A DNA stretch of 64,000 bases, taken from contig NZ_CABFVH010000007.1 in assembly GCF_902141855.1 (NCBI RefSeq), positions 62,001 to 126,000 of the forward strand, in the 5' to 3' direction. The notes below the pieces were generated by a model. It had not been told where the DNA came from. It did not search any database and worked only from the letters and a program-made list of their open reading frames with translations. The stretch is from Methylobacterium dankookense. GTDB lineage: Bacteria > Pseudomonadota > Alphaproteobacteria > Rhizobiales > Beijerinckiaceae. The number at the start of each line of letters is the position of its first letter. The first letter of the stretch is position 1. Positions 1 through 9,600 of the stretch are shown here, piece by piece. Position numbers and translations under genes: made by a program.

Positions 1-1
1 C

Positions 2-1021
2 TCGCGCCTCGACAGTCTGGACCAGCGCGTCGCGGCGCTGCAGGAGGAGCCCGGCAAGGAGCCGGCCGCCGACCAGAAGGCCGGGGGAGCGCAGACCGCC
101 GATCTCGCCGCGCTCGGCGACCGCGTGAAGGCGCTGGAATCGGCGGGCGATGCCAAGCCGGCACAGGGCCAGGGCGATGTCGACGCGCGGCTCGCTGCCC
201 TTCAGGGCGATGTCGAGAGCCGCACCAAGGCCAATGCGGAGGCCGATCAGGCGCTGGGCCAGCGCCTCGACGCCCTGCAGAAGGCGCTCGACGAGCGCGT
301 CAAGGCCGCGACAGAGGCGGTGCAGAACGCGACCCAGGCGAGCCAGCAGGCCGCCGAGGCCGGCCGCGTCCAGGCGCAGGAAGCCGCCAAGACGGCGGAG
401 CGCGGCCTGCAGGATCAGGCGGAGAAGATCGCGGCCCTCGACAAGGCCCTGGCCCAGCGTGCCCAGGCCACCACCGTCCAGGCGGCTTTGCGCGTCGTGG
501 CGGCGGACCGCATCGCCACCGCCCTCGCCACCGGCGCGCCCTATGCCGAGCCCCTCGCGACCCTGCGCAAGTTGGAGACCGGCGACACCAGCCGCGTCGA
601 TGCGCTCGCGCCCTTCGCCGAGACGGGCGCGCCGAGCGCCGCTCAGCTCGCCGCCGAGTTCCGGCCGATCGCCGAGAAGGCGGCAGCGGCCCGCCGCTCG
701 GCCCAAGCCCGGACGGTGGCCGAATCCGGCGACCTGAAGGCGAAGTTCCTGAGCATGGCCGATTCGATCGTGCAGGTGCGCCGGGTCGATGCGCCGCCCG
801 CCTCCGGGACGGAGCCCGAGGCCGATCCCCTGGGCAAGATCCAGGCGGCCCTCGACCGCGGCGCGATCCAGGAAGCGGCCAAGAGCTTCGACGCGATGCC
901 CGACGCCGCCAGGGCGGAGGCCGCTTCCTTCGGCCAGCGCCTCAAGGCGCGTGCCGCGGCGGCGCAGGCCTCGCAGGCCCTGCTCTCGGACGCCTTCAAG
1001 ACCCTTCCGGCCGGCCAGTAA
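2..1021 (+). CDS. Mitofilin/COG4223-like inner-membrane protein, C-terminal part (5' end outside window)
   Basis: The reading frame is open from the left edge and ends with TAA, so only the C-terminal 339 residues are present. The visible part is Ala/Gln/Glu-rich heptad sequence over about the first 150 residues, as in a long coiled coil, then a more globular Ala/Arg-rich helical region. In alphaproteobacteria a mitofilin-domain protein of this kind lies between hemD and hemY, and hemY follows here after 68 bp, which is the main support for the call. The N-terminal membrane anchor would lie off the window. The family is related to mitochondrial Mic60 and is thought to shape membranes; its bacterial role is not settled. 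Confidence 0.75.
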   Translation, partial: SRLDSLDQRVAALQEEPGKEPAADQKAGGAQTADLAALGDRVKALESAGDAKPAQGQGDVDARLAALQGDVESRTKANAEADQALGQRLDALQKALDERVKAATEAVQNATQASQQAAEAGRVQAQEAAKTAERGLQDQAEKIAALDKALAQRAQATTVQAALRVVAADRIATALATGAPYAEPLATLRKLETGDTSRVDALAPFAETGAPSAAQLAAEFRPIAEKAAAARRSAQARTVAESGDLKAKFLSMADSIVQVRRVDAPPASGTEPEADPLGKIQAALDRGAIQEAAKSFDAMPDAARAEAASFGQRLKARAAAAQASQALLSDAFKTLPAGQ

Positions 1022-1089
1022 CGCCGGCCCGGCTTCCCGTTCATCCGTGCGGTGCCCGCAGTCCGGGCGCCGACAGGAGTACCTGATCC

Positions 1090-2610
1090 ATGTGGCGCGC
1101 CCTCGCCTTCCTGGCCTTCCTCGCCCTCGCCGCTTACGGTGCGGTCTGGATCGCCGACCGGCCCGGCACGGTCACCATCGTCTGGAACGGCTACGAGATC
1201 GCGACGAGTCTCGCGGTCGCCCTCGTCGGCGTTCTCGTCGCGGCGATCATCGTCGGCCTGATCTGGGCCGTGATGCGCGGGGTGATCAACCTGCCGGAAT
1301 TCCTGGTGCGCGGCTCGCGCGAGCGGCGCCGTGCCAAGGGCCTCAGCGCCCTGTCGCGGGGCATGGTCGCGGTCGGCTCCGGTGATCCCCTGGCCGCCCG
1401 ACGCCACGCCAGCGATGCGGAGCGCCTGCTCGGCGAACAGCCCCTGACCCTGCTCCTGAAGGCCCAGGCCGCCCAGATCTCGGGCGACCGGCAGGCGGCG
1501 GAGAGCGCCTTCCAGCGCATGGTGGACGATCCGGAGACCCGCGTGCTCGGCCTGCGCGGCCTGTTCGTGGAGGCCCGCCGCCGTGAGGACGAGGTCGCGG
1601 CGCGCGCCTATGCCGCCGAGGCGGCCCGCCTCGCCCCGAGCGTCACCTGGGCGAACGAGGCCGTGCTGGAGGCCCAGTGCGCCGACGGCGACTGGACCGG
1701 GGCGCTCGAGACCGTGGAGCGCCGCGGCTCGCTCGGCCTCCTCGACAAGAGCGTCGCGCGTCGCCAGCGCGCCGTCCTGCTCACCGCCGCGGCCCAGCGC
1801 CGCGAGGCGGGCGAGCCAGAGGCCGCGACGGAGCGCGCGCTCCAGGCCGTCAAGCTCGCGCCCGGCCTCGTGCCGGCCGCCTGCATCGCCGGCCGCCTGC
1901 TGGCGCGGCGCGGGGACCTGCGCAAGGCCGCCAGGATCGTCGAGGCCGCCTGGAAGGCGAACCCGCATCCCGATCTCGCCAAGGTCTATCTCGGCCTGCG
2001 CACCGGCGATTCCGTGCGCGATCGCCTCGCCCGCGCCGAGACCCTCGCCAAGCTCTCGTCCTGGAATCCCGAGGCTCGGCTCGCCGTCGCGCAGGCCGCC
2101 CTCGATGCGCGCGAGTTCGGTCAGGCCCGCGACGCGCTGAAGCCGCTACTCGCCGACCGCCCGACCGTGCGGACCTGCCTGCTCATGGCGCGCATCGAGG
2201 AGGCCGAGCACGGCGCCAATTCAGGCCGCGCCCGCGAGTGGCTGGCGCGCGCCGCCCACGCGCCGCGTGACCCCCTCTGGATCGCGGATGGATTCGCCTC
2301 GGAGACCTGGGCGCCGATCTCGCCCGTGAGCGGCCGCCTCGACGCCTTCGAGTGGCGCGAGCCACCCAACACCCTGTCCGGCCCCTCGGAATTGGCCGAG
2401 TCCGATGCTGGCGAGGCATCCAAGGGAACGGCAATCGAAGGTCCGGTGGTCCTCGCCGCGGCGAAGGCGCCCGCCGGCGCGGTTCCTCCAAGTGCAGGCT
2501 CTGCCGGGGCAAGTCCTGCAAGTGTCGGCGCCACCAACCCGGTCGTGCTGCCCGTCCCGGGTTCCGCACAGGACGGGCCGATCGAAGATAAAGCGCGCCG
2601 CATCGCCTGA
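1090..2610 (+). CDS. hemY: HemY family protein
   Basis: This 506-residue protein begins with two hydrophobic helices (about residues 1-22 and 36-62), the HemY_N arrangement, followed by a long helical TPR-like cytoplasmic region (about 90-410) and a low-complexity Pro/Ala/Ser tail (about 420-506). Proteobacterial HemY of this type is an inner-membrane protein associated with tetrapyrrole synthesis and lies downstream of hemC/hemD. It is unrelated to Bacillus HemY (protoporphyrinogen oxidase), and its biochemical role is unresolved. The ATG follows an AGGAGT-like ribosome site. Co-transcription with the preceding mitofilin-like gene is likely because the gap is only 68 bp. Confidence 0.85.
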   Translation: MWRALAFLAFLALAAYGAVWIADRPGTVTIVWNGYEIATSLAVALVGVLVAAIIVGLIWAVMRGVINLPEFLVRGSRERRRAKGLSALSRGMVAVGSGDPLAARRHASDAERLLGEQPLTLLLKAQAAQISGDRQAAESAFQRMVDDPETRVLGLRGLFVEARRREDEVAARAYAAEAARLAPSVTWANEAVLEAQCADGDWTGALETVERRGSLGLLDKSVARRQRAVLLTAAAQRREAGEPEAATERALQAVKLAPGLVPAACIAGRLLARRGDLRKAARIVEAAWKANPHPDLAKVYLGLRTGDSVRDRLARAETLAKLSSWNPEARLAVAQAALDAREFGQARDALKPLLADRPTVRTCLLMARIEEAEHGANSGRAREWLARAAHAPRDPLWIADGFASETWAPISPVSGRLDAFEWREPPNTLSGPSELAESDAGEASKGTAIEGPVVLAAAKAPAGAVPPSAGSAGASPASVGATNPVVLPVPGSAQDGPIEDKARRIA

Positions 2611-2979
2611 GTCGGGACGTAGGCGACTGTCGACCGCGCCTCCGGGGCGTGCCTATAGCTGGGCCGGATGCCGGCCTGGCCAAGAGATTGCACGTTACAG
2701 CAATGGCTTAGAGCCGCGCCCGATTGCGACACGATCGGGCACGGTTGCAGAACGTGTGGATCGAAACACAAGGCAGGATTGCACGGCGCGATTGGTGCTA
2801 CAGGTACGGTAGGGTGTTGTTCCCTGTTCGCCTGGAGCCACCGAGCCGACAATCGTGATTGACCCTAAACTTTCACAATTCGCCGCTAGACCTGACGTGT
2901 ATGCGGACAGCGCTCGCTGCCTGAGGGGCGTGCACGTTATGCAGAGACGGGCGCCCTGCCTGATCCGCATGCGGGTCGA
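2611..2979. other. Intergenic region without a recognised gene
   Basis: These 369 bases separate hemY from the Nudix gene. GC content falls around 2860-2890, which would suit a promoter for the Nudix gene, but no convincing -35/-10 pair was found. Short reading frames on both strands have no recognisable protein features. Confidence 0.5.
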
Positions 2980-3432
2980 ATGATGCCGCTGGAAGACGAG
3001 ACCGAAGCCCGCCGCCAAATCGGCGCCCTGCCCTATCGACGCCTCCGCGGCGGCGATTACGCAGTGCTGCTCGTGACCTCGCGCGAGAGCCGTCGCTGGG
3101 TCATCCCCAAGGGCTGGCCGATGAAGGGGCGAAAGCCCTACGAGGCGGCCGAGCAGGAGGCCTACGAGGAGGCGGGGCTCGTCGGCCATATCGGCAAGCG
3201 GCCGCTCGGCTTCTATCTCTACGAGAAGCGCCTGAAGAACCGTGACGCGGTGCTGTGCCAGGTCAAGGTCTTTCCGTTGGAGGTGCGCAAGCAGCTCAAC
3301 CGCTGGCCCGAGCAGCACGAGCGCGAGCTCCGCTGGTTCGCCCCGGCCGAAGCCGCCGATGCCGTGTCCGAGCCGGGCCTCGCCGCGATCATCCGGGCCT
3401 CGCTCAAGCGCGACGGCGAGGCACAGCTCTGA
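2980..3432 (+). CDS. Nudix hydrolase, DIPP-like
   Basis: The 150-residue protein has the Nudix fold signature around residues 44-70: strand VIPKGWPMKG, then the helix ending QEAYEEAGLVG. The catalytic EExG glutamates are present. The upstream Glu of the G-x5-E part is Arg and the Arg of the REUxEE part is Gln, as I recall for the short alphaproteobacterial relatives of diphosphoinositol polyphosphate phosphohydrolases. Nudix enzymes cleave X-linked nucleoside or inositol diphosphates using Mg2+; the substrate cannot be told from sequence. Two consecutive ATGs occur at the start and the first was taken. It appears to be a single-gene unit. Confidence 0.85.
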   Translation: MMPLEDETEARRQIGALPYRRLRGGDYAVLLVTSRESRRWVIPKGWPMKGRKPYEAAEQEAYEEAGLVGHIGKRPLGFYLYEKRLKNRDAVLCQVKVFPLEVRKQLNRWPEQHERELRWFAPAEAADAVSEPGLAAIIRASLKRDGEAQL

Positions 3433-3565
3433 CGGCATTCGCCGGCCGGGATCGCAAGGCGCAGAGCGGAAATCCGCGACGAGGTGATTGCCAAGCCCGC
3501 CTCGATCCTTTAATGCCCCCCTCGTCGACGGCGAGCGCCCTGCGGGCCAGCTCCCCGACACGTTT

Positions 3566-3640
3566 GCTGCGGTAGCTCAGTGGTAGAGCACTTCATTGGT
3601 AATGAAGAGGTCGAGAGTTCAATCCTCTCTCGCAGCACCA
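3566..3640 (+). tRNA. tRNA-Thr (anticodon GGT)
   Basis: The 75 bases fold as a cloverleaf. The acceptor stem GCTGCGG pairs with the 3' TCGCAGC, closing on a G-T pair, with discriminator A and an encoded CCA. The D arm reads GCTCAGTGGTAGAGC. The anticodon stem CTTCA/TGAAG encloses TTGGTAA, giving anticodon GGT. The T arm contains GTTCAATCC. Confidence 0.97.
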
Positions 3641-4049
3641 TTCTTCCTCAAAGACAGAATTGATATCGTCTGACGTGGCAGGGTTCCTCGCGGATCCCGG
3701 CACCAGAGCGAATATCACTGGAGCATCCGCGTTCGGGTCGTGATCCTGGCGCTGCTCGGGCCGTTTCATTCGGAACACGGCACGCGCCTCCATCGATCGT
3801 CGAATCCGATGGTGCCGAATGCCGTCCGATCCCTTCGGCATCAGTGCATCGAGGTAAGCCGAGGGTCCGGTCGGAGGATGCGGACAAAACCGGCAAGCAT
3901 TGCCCAGAAAATTCGCAAGGTTCTTGACCGATGCCAGGAAGTGCGCAGGCTTGATGCCGTTCCATGCGGACCTCGGCTCGACTGCGAGGCATTGGCCATT
4001 GAGTTCACCGCTCTCAACGGCTGTGCTGCAGTCGGGGAGGAGGGGTGAG
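3641..4049. other. Intergenic region downstream of tRNA-Thr
   Basis: About 410 bases with no supported gene. Open frames occur on both strands, but the longest minus-strand one runs back through the tRNA and ends in antisense-tRNA peptide, so it was not accepted. No att-like repeat of the tRNA 3' end was noticed. Confidence 0.5.
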
Positions 4050-4220
4050 ATGCTGCAATTGTTGCAATGGCTATTCTTTGGGCACGTCCACAAGTGGAAG
4101 ACCCTTCGTGACGTTCCCCTCGCGGAGTTGGATTACAGCGGCCGGGAGGTCGTGACCGGACGGCGCTACGTCCAGCAATGCGAGCATTGCGGCAAAGTCA
4201 TCCAGCGGGATTTCGATTAG
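4050..4220 (+). CDS. Small CxxC protein, unknown function
   Basis: This 56-residue ORF starts at an ATG preceded by a strong GGGAGGAGGGG purine-rich ribosome site, which favours it over the longer upstream frame. The N-terminus is hydrophobic and aromatic (LLQWLFFGHVHKW). The C-terminal half reads YVQQCEHCGKVIQRDFD, a single zinc-knuckle-like CxxC. The layout resembles short proteins with one half of a zinc ribbon, but the family is not recognised. It stands alone between tRNA-Thr and the RND efflux operon. Confidence 0.6.
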   Translation: MLQLLQWLFFGHVHKWKTLRDVPLAELDYSGREVVTGRRYVQQCEHCGKVIQRDFD

Positions 4221-4326
4221 GGCGCCCACCGCCGAAGCGGGGGTTGGGCCATCGCTCGGCAGCCCACGAGGGCGGCACTTCTCTTCTCTCCGCCTTCGCC
4301 TTCGATCGAGCCGCCCACACAATGAG

Positions 4327-4367
4327 AATGAACGTTCATTGACATGAGAATGAACGTTCATTACAAG
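4327..4367 (+). promoter_or_regulatory. TetR-type double operator over a sigma-70-like promoter
   Basis: Two identical perfect 14-bp palindromes, AATGAACGTTCATT, lie at 4327-4340 and 4349-4362, 22 bp apart and each preceded by ATGAG. A promoter fits between them: -35 TTGACA at 4339-4344, a 17-bp spacer and -10 TACAAG at 4362-4367. The second palindrome fills most of the spacer and the first touches the -35. A TetR dimer bound here would block the polymerase. The sequence features are seen directly; repression by the adjacent TetR protein is inferred. Confidence 0.9.
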
Positions 4368-4390
4368 CTCCCCGTCGAATGGAGTGAGCG

Positions 4391-4654
4391 ATGTGTGCGC
4401 CGATCGATTCCTGCCTTGCGGACAGTGGTTCGGGGCTCGCTCGCCTGCTCGGTGCTGTCTGCACCCCGGCGAACCTGCTCCTCGGCTGCGCTCTCGTGCT
4501 CGGTTGGCTGGCGCTGATCGCCTGGACCGGCGCCGGCCCCGGCGGCTGGCAGGCGCGGCTCTGCGCCGATCTCGATGCGCAGCCGCGGGCTTGCGCTGCC
4601 GTTCAGGCCTCGCGCACGGACGATCGGCCCGGTATTCCCGGAGCAGCATCGTGA
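4391..4654 (+). CDS. Small predicted membrane protein, first gene of the efflux operon
   Basis: The 87-residue ORF starts 24 bp after the predicted -10, with GGAG upstream of the ATG. It has one hydrophobic segment, LLLGCALVLGWLALIAW (about residues 28-47), in an otherwise Ala/Arg/Cys-containing sequence with six cysteines. Its TGA overlaps the GTG start of the tetR gene as GTGA, so the two are probably translationally coupled. The family is not recognised. It might be a small accessory subunit of the RND pump, a coupling leader for the repressor, or an uncharacterised envelope protein. Confidence 0.6.
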   Translation: MCAPIDSCLADSGSGLARLLGAVCTPANLLLGCALVLGWLALIAWTGAGPGGWQARLCADLDAQPRACAAVQASRTDDRPGIPGAAS

Positions 4655-5283
4655 GCACGGCGCTCGGCAACGTCCTCGACGCGCGCGGCGCCCAGACCGT
4701 TCGCCGCGAGCACATCCTCGATGCCGCCGAGGCGTGCTTCGTGCGCAACGGCTTCCATCGCACCACGATGCAGGATCTCGCCCGCGAGGCCGCGATGAGC
4801 CCCGGCAACATCTACCGCTACTTCGAATCGAAGGAGGCGGTGGTGCGCGGGCTGGCCGAGCGCGACCGCGAGCGCGGCACGGTGCTCGTCGCGGAGATGG
4901 AGCGGGCCGGCGACCGCCGCGGCGCCCTCCTGCGCATCCTCGGCCGCTACTTCGTGGAGTTGCCCCGTGCGGCAGCGGTGCTGCGCATCGACCTCTGGTC
5001 CGAGGCGACGCGCAACCCGGACATCGCCGCCCTCGTCGAGCAGGGCGAGGCCGAGGCTCGCACCTGGCTCACCGAGACCTTCGCGGCGCTGGCCACCGCG
5101 CCGGACTGCGATGCAGCCGCCCTCTACGACCGGGTCGGTCCGCTGATGAAGGGGATTCTGGTGAGTCGGGCGCTCCTGCCCGGCTACGATCCCGCGCCCG
5201 CCATCGCCCACCTTCTCGCGCAGATCGAGGCCGCCCTTGCCGGCGACCGACCGATCGACGCCACCTCGGAGACCGGCCGATGA
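4651..5283 (+). CDS. TetR family transcriptional repressor of the RND operon
   Basis: The 210-residue protein has the TetR N-terminal helix-turn-helix at about residues 18-60. Recognisable parts are ILDAAEACFVRNGFHRTTM, then DLAREAAMSPGNIYRYFESK. A helical ligand-binding domain follows. The GTG start was chosen because it overlaps the preceding stop by four bases and leaves a standard TetR length. The gene lies inside the operon it probably controls, downstream of paired palindromes, so it should autoregulate together with the pump. The ATGA overlap with the adaptor gene supports a single transcript. The inducing ligand is unknown. Confidence 0.88.
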   Translation: MSTALGNVLDARGAQTVRREHILDAAEACFVRNGFHRTTMQDLAREAAMSPGNIYRYFESKEAVVRGLAERDRERGTVLVAEMERAGDRRGALLRILGRYFVELPRAAAVLRIDLWSEATRNPDIAALVEQGEAEARTWLTETFAALATAPDCDAAALYDRVGPLMKGILVSRALLPGYDPAPAIAHLLAQIEAALAGDRPIDATSETGR

Positions 5284-6506
5284 GCCGCCACACCCTGGCC
5301 GTCCGCCCGGCTCTGCTCGTCCTCGGACTGGGCCTGGCGACGGCGAACGCGGCCGAAGTCGTGCCGGCCTCCGCGCCGCAGCCGCCGGCGGTCAGCGTGG
5401 TCGAGGCGGCACGCCGCGAGGTCGTGGAGTCGGTCGTCGTCACCGGCACCCTCGTGCCGCGCGACGAGATCCTGGTGAGCCCCGAGATCGAGGGCTACCG
5501 CGTCACCGAGGTGCTGGCCGAGGAAGGCATGCGCGTCGAGCGCGGGCAGGTCCTCGCGCGCCTCTCCCGCGACCTGATCGACCGGCAGATCGCGCAGCAG
5601 GATGCCGTCGTCGAGAAGGCGACCGCCTCCGTTCCGCAGGCGCAGAGCAACATCGAGCAGGCCGAGGCCGCCGAGACGGAGGCGCGCCTCGCCTACGAGC
5701 GGGCGCGCCAGCTCCTCCAGACCGGCAACGCCACGGCGGCCGTCATGGAGACCCGCACGGCCGCGCTCCGGCAGGCGGAGGGCAAGCTCGCCTTCGCCCG
5801 CAACGGGCTCGCCATGGCCAGGGCCGAGCTGACGCAGGCCAGGGCCGTGCGGGACGAGCTGTCCCTGCGGCTCGCCCGCACCGAGATCCGCGCACCCGAT
5901 TCCGGCATCGTCAGCCGCCGCACGGCCCGCATCGGCATCACCGCATCGGCCTCCGCCGAGCCCCTGTTCCGCATGATCGCCCGCGGGGAGATCGAGCTCG
6001 AAGGCGAGGTCGTGGAGACCAAGCTGCCCCTGCTGCGCGAGGGCGCGCCGGCCTGGATCGAGATCGGCGCGGGCGAGCGCATCGCCGGCAGCGTCCGCGC
6101 GGTCTATCCGGAGGTCGACAAGGCGACCCGGCTCGGCAAGGTCCGCGTGCGCCTCGATCCCGATCCGCGCCTGCGCATCGGCACCTTCGCCCGCGGCGCT
6201 GTCGAGCTGGCGCGCAGCCGCGGCGTCACGGTGCCCCAGGCAGCGGTCTCCTATGGCGGCGCGAAGCGCGCGAGCGTCCTCGTCGTCGCGCAGGACGTCG
6301 TCGAGGCGCGCACGGTGCGGACGGGCGTCAGCGACGAGGACGATATCGAGATCCGCGACGGCCTCGCCCCGGGCGAGCGCGTCGTGGCGAAGGCCGGTAG
6401 CTTCCTGCGCGACGGCGACCGCGTCCGTCCCGTGGCCGTCTCCGCGCCGCCCGCCGTCGCGGCGAATCCGTCGCGGCGCGACACCGCCGAAGCCGGCGTT
6501 CCCTGA
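5280..6506 (+). CDS. RND efflux periplasmic adaptor (membrane fusion protein)
   Basis: This 408-residue protein starts with a signal-like segment (PALLVLGLGLATANAAE). It then has the HlyD/RND adaptor order: barrel-sandwich half (about 50-95), coiled-coil hairpin (about 95-195), second lipoyl half containing LARTEIRAPDSGIVSRR, beta-barrel and membrane-proximal domain. It would link the inner-membrane pump to an outer-membrane channel. The start ATG overlaps the tetR stop as ATGA. The pump gene follows after 123 bp. No TolC-like gene is adjacent, so a shared outer-membrane channel is expected. Confidence 0.88.
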   Translation: MSRHTLAVRPALLVLGLGLATANAAEVVPASAPQPPAVSVVEAARREVVESVVVTGTLVPRDEILVSPEIEGYRVTEVLAEEGMRVERGQVLARLSRDLIDRQIAQQDAVVEKATASVPQAQSNIEQAEAAETEARLAYERARQLLQTGNATAAVMETRTAALRQAEGKLAFARNGLAMARAELTQARAVRDELSLRLARTEIRAPDSGIVSRRTARIGITASASAEPLFRMIARGEIELEGEVVETKLPLLREGAPAWIEIGAGERIAGSVRAVYPEVDKATRLGKVRVRLDPDPRLRIGTFARGAVELARSRGVTVPQAAVSYGGAKRASVLVVAQDVVEARTVRTGVSDEDDIEIRDGLAPGERVVAKAGSFLRDGDRVRPVAVSAPPAVAANPSRRDTAEAGVP

Positions 6507-6629
6507 GCCCGGAGCGTTCCGCACCGACCGGGATGCCGGCCGCGTGCGGAGCCCTCGCATTCAACCATTCCGGACCGTGGGCCGATCGCAGCGCGATCGG
6601 TCGCAGCTCCGATCCACCCGGGTCGTCCG

Positions 6630-9600
6630 ATGCACCTGAACGTCTCCGCCTGGGCGATCCGCAAGCCCATTCCGTCGCTCGTCCTTTTCCTCGTGCTGGT
6701 GGTGCTCGGCCTCGTCAGCTTCCGAGGCCTCGCCGTCACGCGGATGCCGAATGTCGACGTGCCGATCGTCTCGGTGACGATCACGCAGTCCGGCGCCGCG
6801 CCGGCGGAGCTTCAGACCCAGGTCACGAAATGGGTCGAGGATTCGATCGCGGGCGTGCGCGGGGTGAAGCACATCACCTCCGCGATCACCGAGGGCTCCT
6901 CCGTCACCACGGTCGAGTTCCGGCTGGAGGTGAATACCGACCGCGCCGTCAACGACGTGAAGGATGCGGTCTCCAAGATCCGCATCAACCTGCCGCGCAC
7001 CATCGACGAGCCGGTGATCCAGCGCGTCGAGATCGCCGGCCTGCCGATTCTCGTCTACGGGGTGACGGCCCCCGCCATGACGCCCGCCGACCTCTCCTGG
7101 TTCGTCGAGGACAACGTGGCGCGCAGCCTTCAGGGCGTGAAGGGCGTCGGCGGCGTCGAGCGGGTGGGCGGCGTCGCCCGCGAGATCCGGGTGACGCTCC
7201 AGCCCGACCGGCTGCTCGCCCTCGGCATCACGGCGGCCGACGTGAACCGGCAGCTCCGGCTCACCTCCGCCGACATGGCCGGCGGGCGCGGCGAGGTGGG
7301 TGGGCGCGAGCAGTCGATCCGCGCGCTCGCCGCATCGCGCTCCGTGCGCGACCTCAAGGCGACCTCGATCGTGCTTCCAGGCGGTCGCAAGGTCCGCCTC
7401 GACGACCTCGCCGTCATCGAGGATGCGATCGAGGAACCACGCACCTTCGCTCGCTTCAACGGCGAGCCGGTGGTCGCCTTCGCGGTCTCGCGCGGCTCGG
7501 GCGCGAGCGACGCCGAGGTCGCGGCGGGCGTCGAGAAGAAGATCGCCGAGTTCCAGGCTGGCTACCCCGACATCCGGTTCGAGAAGATCGATTCCTCCGT
7601 CTCGGCGACGTTGGGCTCCTACGATTCGGCCATGCACACCCTGATCGAGGGCGCGCTCCTCGCCGTGGTGGTGGTGCTCCTGTTCCTGCGCGACTGGCGG
7701 GCGACGCTGATCGCCGCCGTGGCGCTGCCGCTCTCGGTGTTCCCGACCTTCTGGGCGATGGATGCGCTCGGCTTCACCCTGAACGGGATCAGCCTGCTCG
7801 CGATCACGCTGGTGACGGGCATCCTGGTGGACGACGCGATCGTGGAGATCGAGAACATCGTCCGCCACATGCGGCTCGGCAAATCGCCCTATCGCGCGGC
7901 GCTCGAAGGCGCCGACGAGATCGGCCTCGCGGTCATCGCCATCACCGCCACCCTGATCGCGGTCTTCGCGCCCGTCTCCTTCATGGGCGGCATCGCCGGC
8001 CGCTACTTCATCCAGTTCGGCCTGACCATCGCTGTCTCCGTGTTCATGTCGCTGCTGGTCGCGCGCCTGATCACGCCGCTCCTCGCCGCCTATTTCCTGC
8101 GCGATCACGGCCACCACGAGGAGCGCGAGGGCGTGGTGATGCGCGCCTATACCCGCCTCGTCGGCTGGTCGGTGCGGCACCGCTTCGTCACGCTGGCGGT
8201 TGGCCTCGCCCTGTTTGCGGGCTCCCTCGTCTCCACCGGCCTGCTGCCCTCGGGCTTCATCCCGAAGCAGGACAACGCCCGCACCCTGTTCATGGTCGAA
8301 CTGGCGCCGGGCGCGCGCCTCGACGACACGATCGCGGTCTCGGACCGGCTGGCGGAGAAGATCCGTGCCCTGCCGGAGGTGACCTCGGTCTTCGTGGATG
8401 GCGGCCGCCAGGTCGGCGGCAAGAAGGAGACGCGGCTCGCCACCTTCGTCATCAACCTCGTGCCCAAGAACCGGCGCGAGAAGCGGCAATGGACGCTCGA
8501 ATCCGAGATCGCGCGGCTGCTCGCGGACGAGCCCGACATCCGCTCCTGGTCGCTCCGCGACAGCGGCCAACGCGACCTCGCCCTCGTCGTGAGCGGGCCC
8601 GACGTCGATGTCGTCACCGAGGTCGCCGCGAGGCTCCAGCGCGACATGGCCGCGATCCCGCACCTCGTCTCGGTGATGTCGACCGCCCCCCTCGACCGCA
8701 CGGAGGTGCGCATCCGCCCGAAGGAGGGCGCAGCGGCCGATCTCGGCGTCTCGACCGACACCATCGCCGAGACGGTGCGAGTCGGCACGATCGGCGATAT
8801 CGGCCTGAACCTCGCCAAGTTCAACGCGAAGGACCGGCAGGTGCCGATCCGGGTGATGCTGCCGATGAGCGCCCGCGGCGCCGTGGCGCGGCTGGAGAAC
8901 CTGAAGGTGCCGGCCAAGAACGGCGCGGCGGTGCCGCTCGCCGCGGTGGCCGAGATCGAGCTCGACAAGGGGCCTGGCGCCATCGACCGCTACGACCGCT
9001 CCGTGCGCGTGGCCATCGAGGCCAACATGGAGGGATCCGACGCGCTGGGCTCGCTCATCGCCCAGGCGCTGGCCACGCCGACCGCGAAGAGCCTGCCCCC
9101 CGGCGTCACCATCAAGCAGACGGGCGATGCCGAGATCATGCAGGAGGTCTTCTCCGGCTTCCTGATGGCGATGGGCGCCGGCATCATGATGGTCTACGCG
9201 GTGCTGGTGCTGCTGTTCGGCTCGTTCCTGCAGCCGCTCACCATCCTGTTCTCGCTGCCGCTCTCGATCGGCGGCGCGATCCTCGGCCTGCTGATCTGCC
9301 ACATGCCGATCTCGATGCCCGTGGTCATCGGCATCCTGATGCTGATGGGATTGGTGACGAAGAACGCGATCATGCTGGTCGACTTCGCCGTCGAGGAAAT
9401 GCGGGCCGGGGTCGATCCCGTCACGGCGATCGTCGATGCCGGGCGCAAGCGGGCGCGGCCGATCGTGATGACGACCATCGCCATGGCCGCCGGCATGGTG
9501 CCCTCGGCCCTGGCGCTCGGCATCGGCGGCGAGTTCCGGGCGCCGATGGCGGTGGCTGTGATCGCCGGCCTGATCGTGTCAACCCTGCTCTCCCTCGTCT

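Noticed and set aside
3593..4093. 166-residue minus-strand ORF overlapping tRNA-Thr
   Set aside because: Its C-terminus is antisense tRNA peptide (CERGLNSRPLHYQ) and it overlaps the well-supported 4050 gene.
6561..9302. 913-residue minus-strand ORF
   Set aside because: It is the antisense of the RND pump gene; His/Asp/Arg-rich sequence without domains is typical of antisense frames in high-GC DNA.
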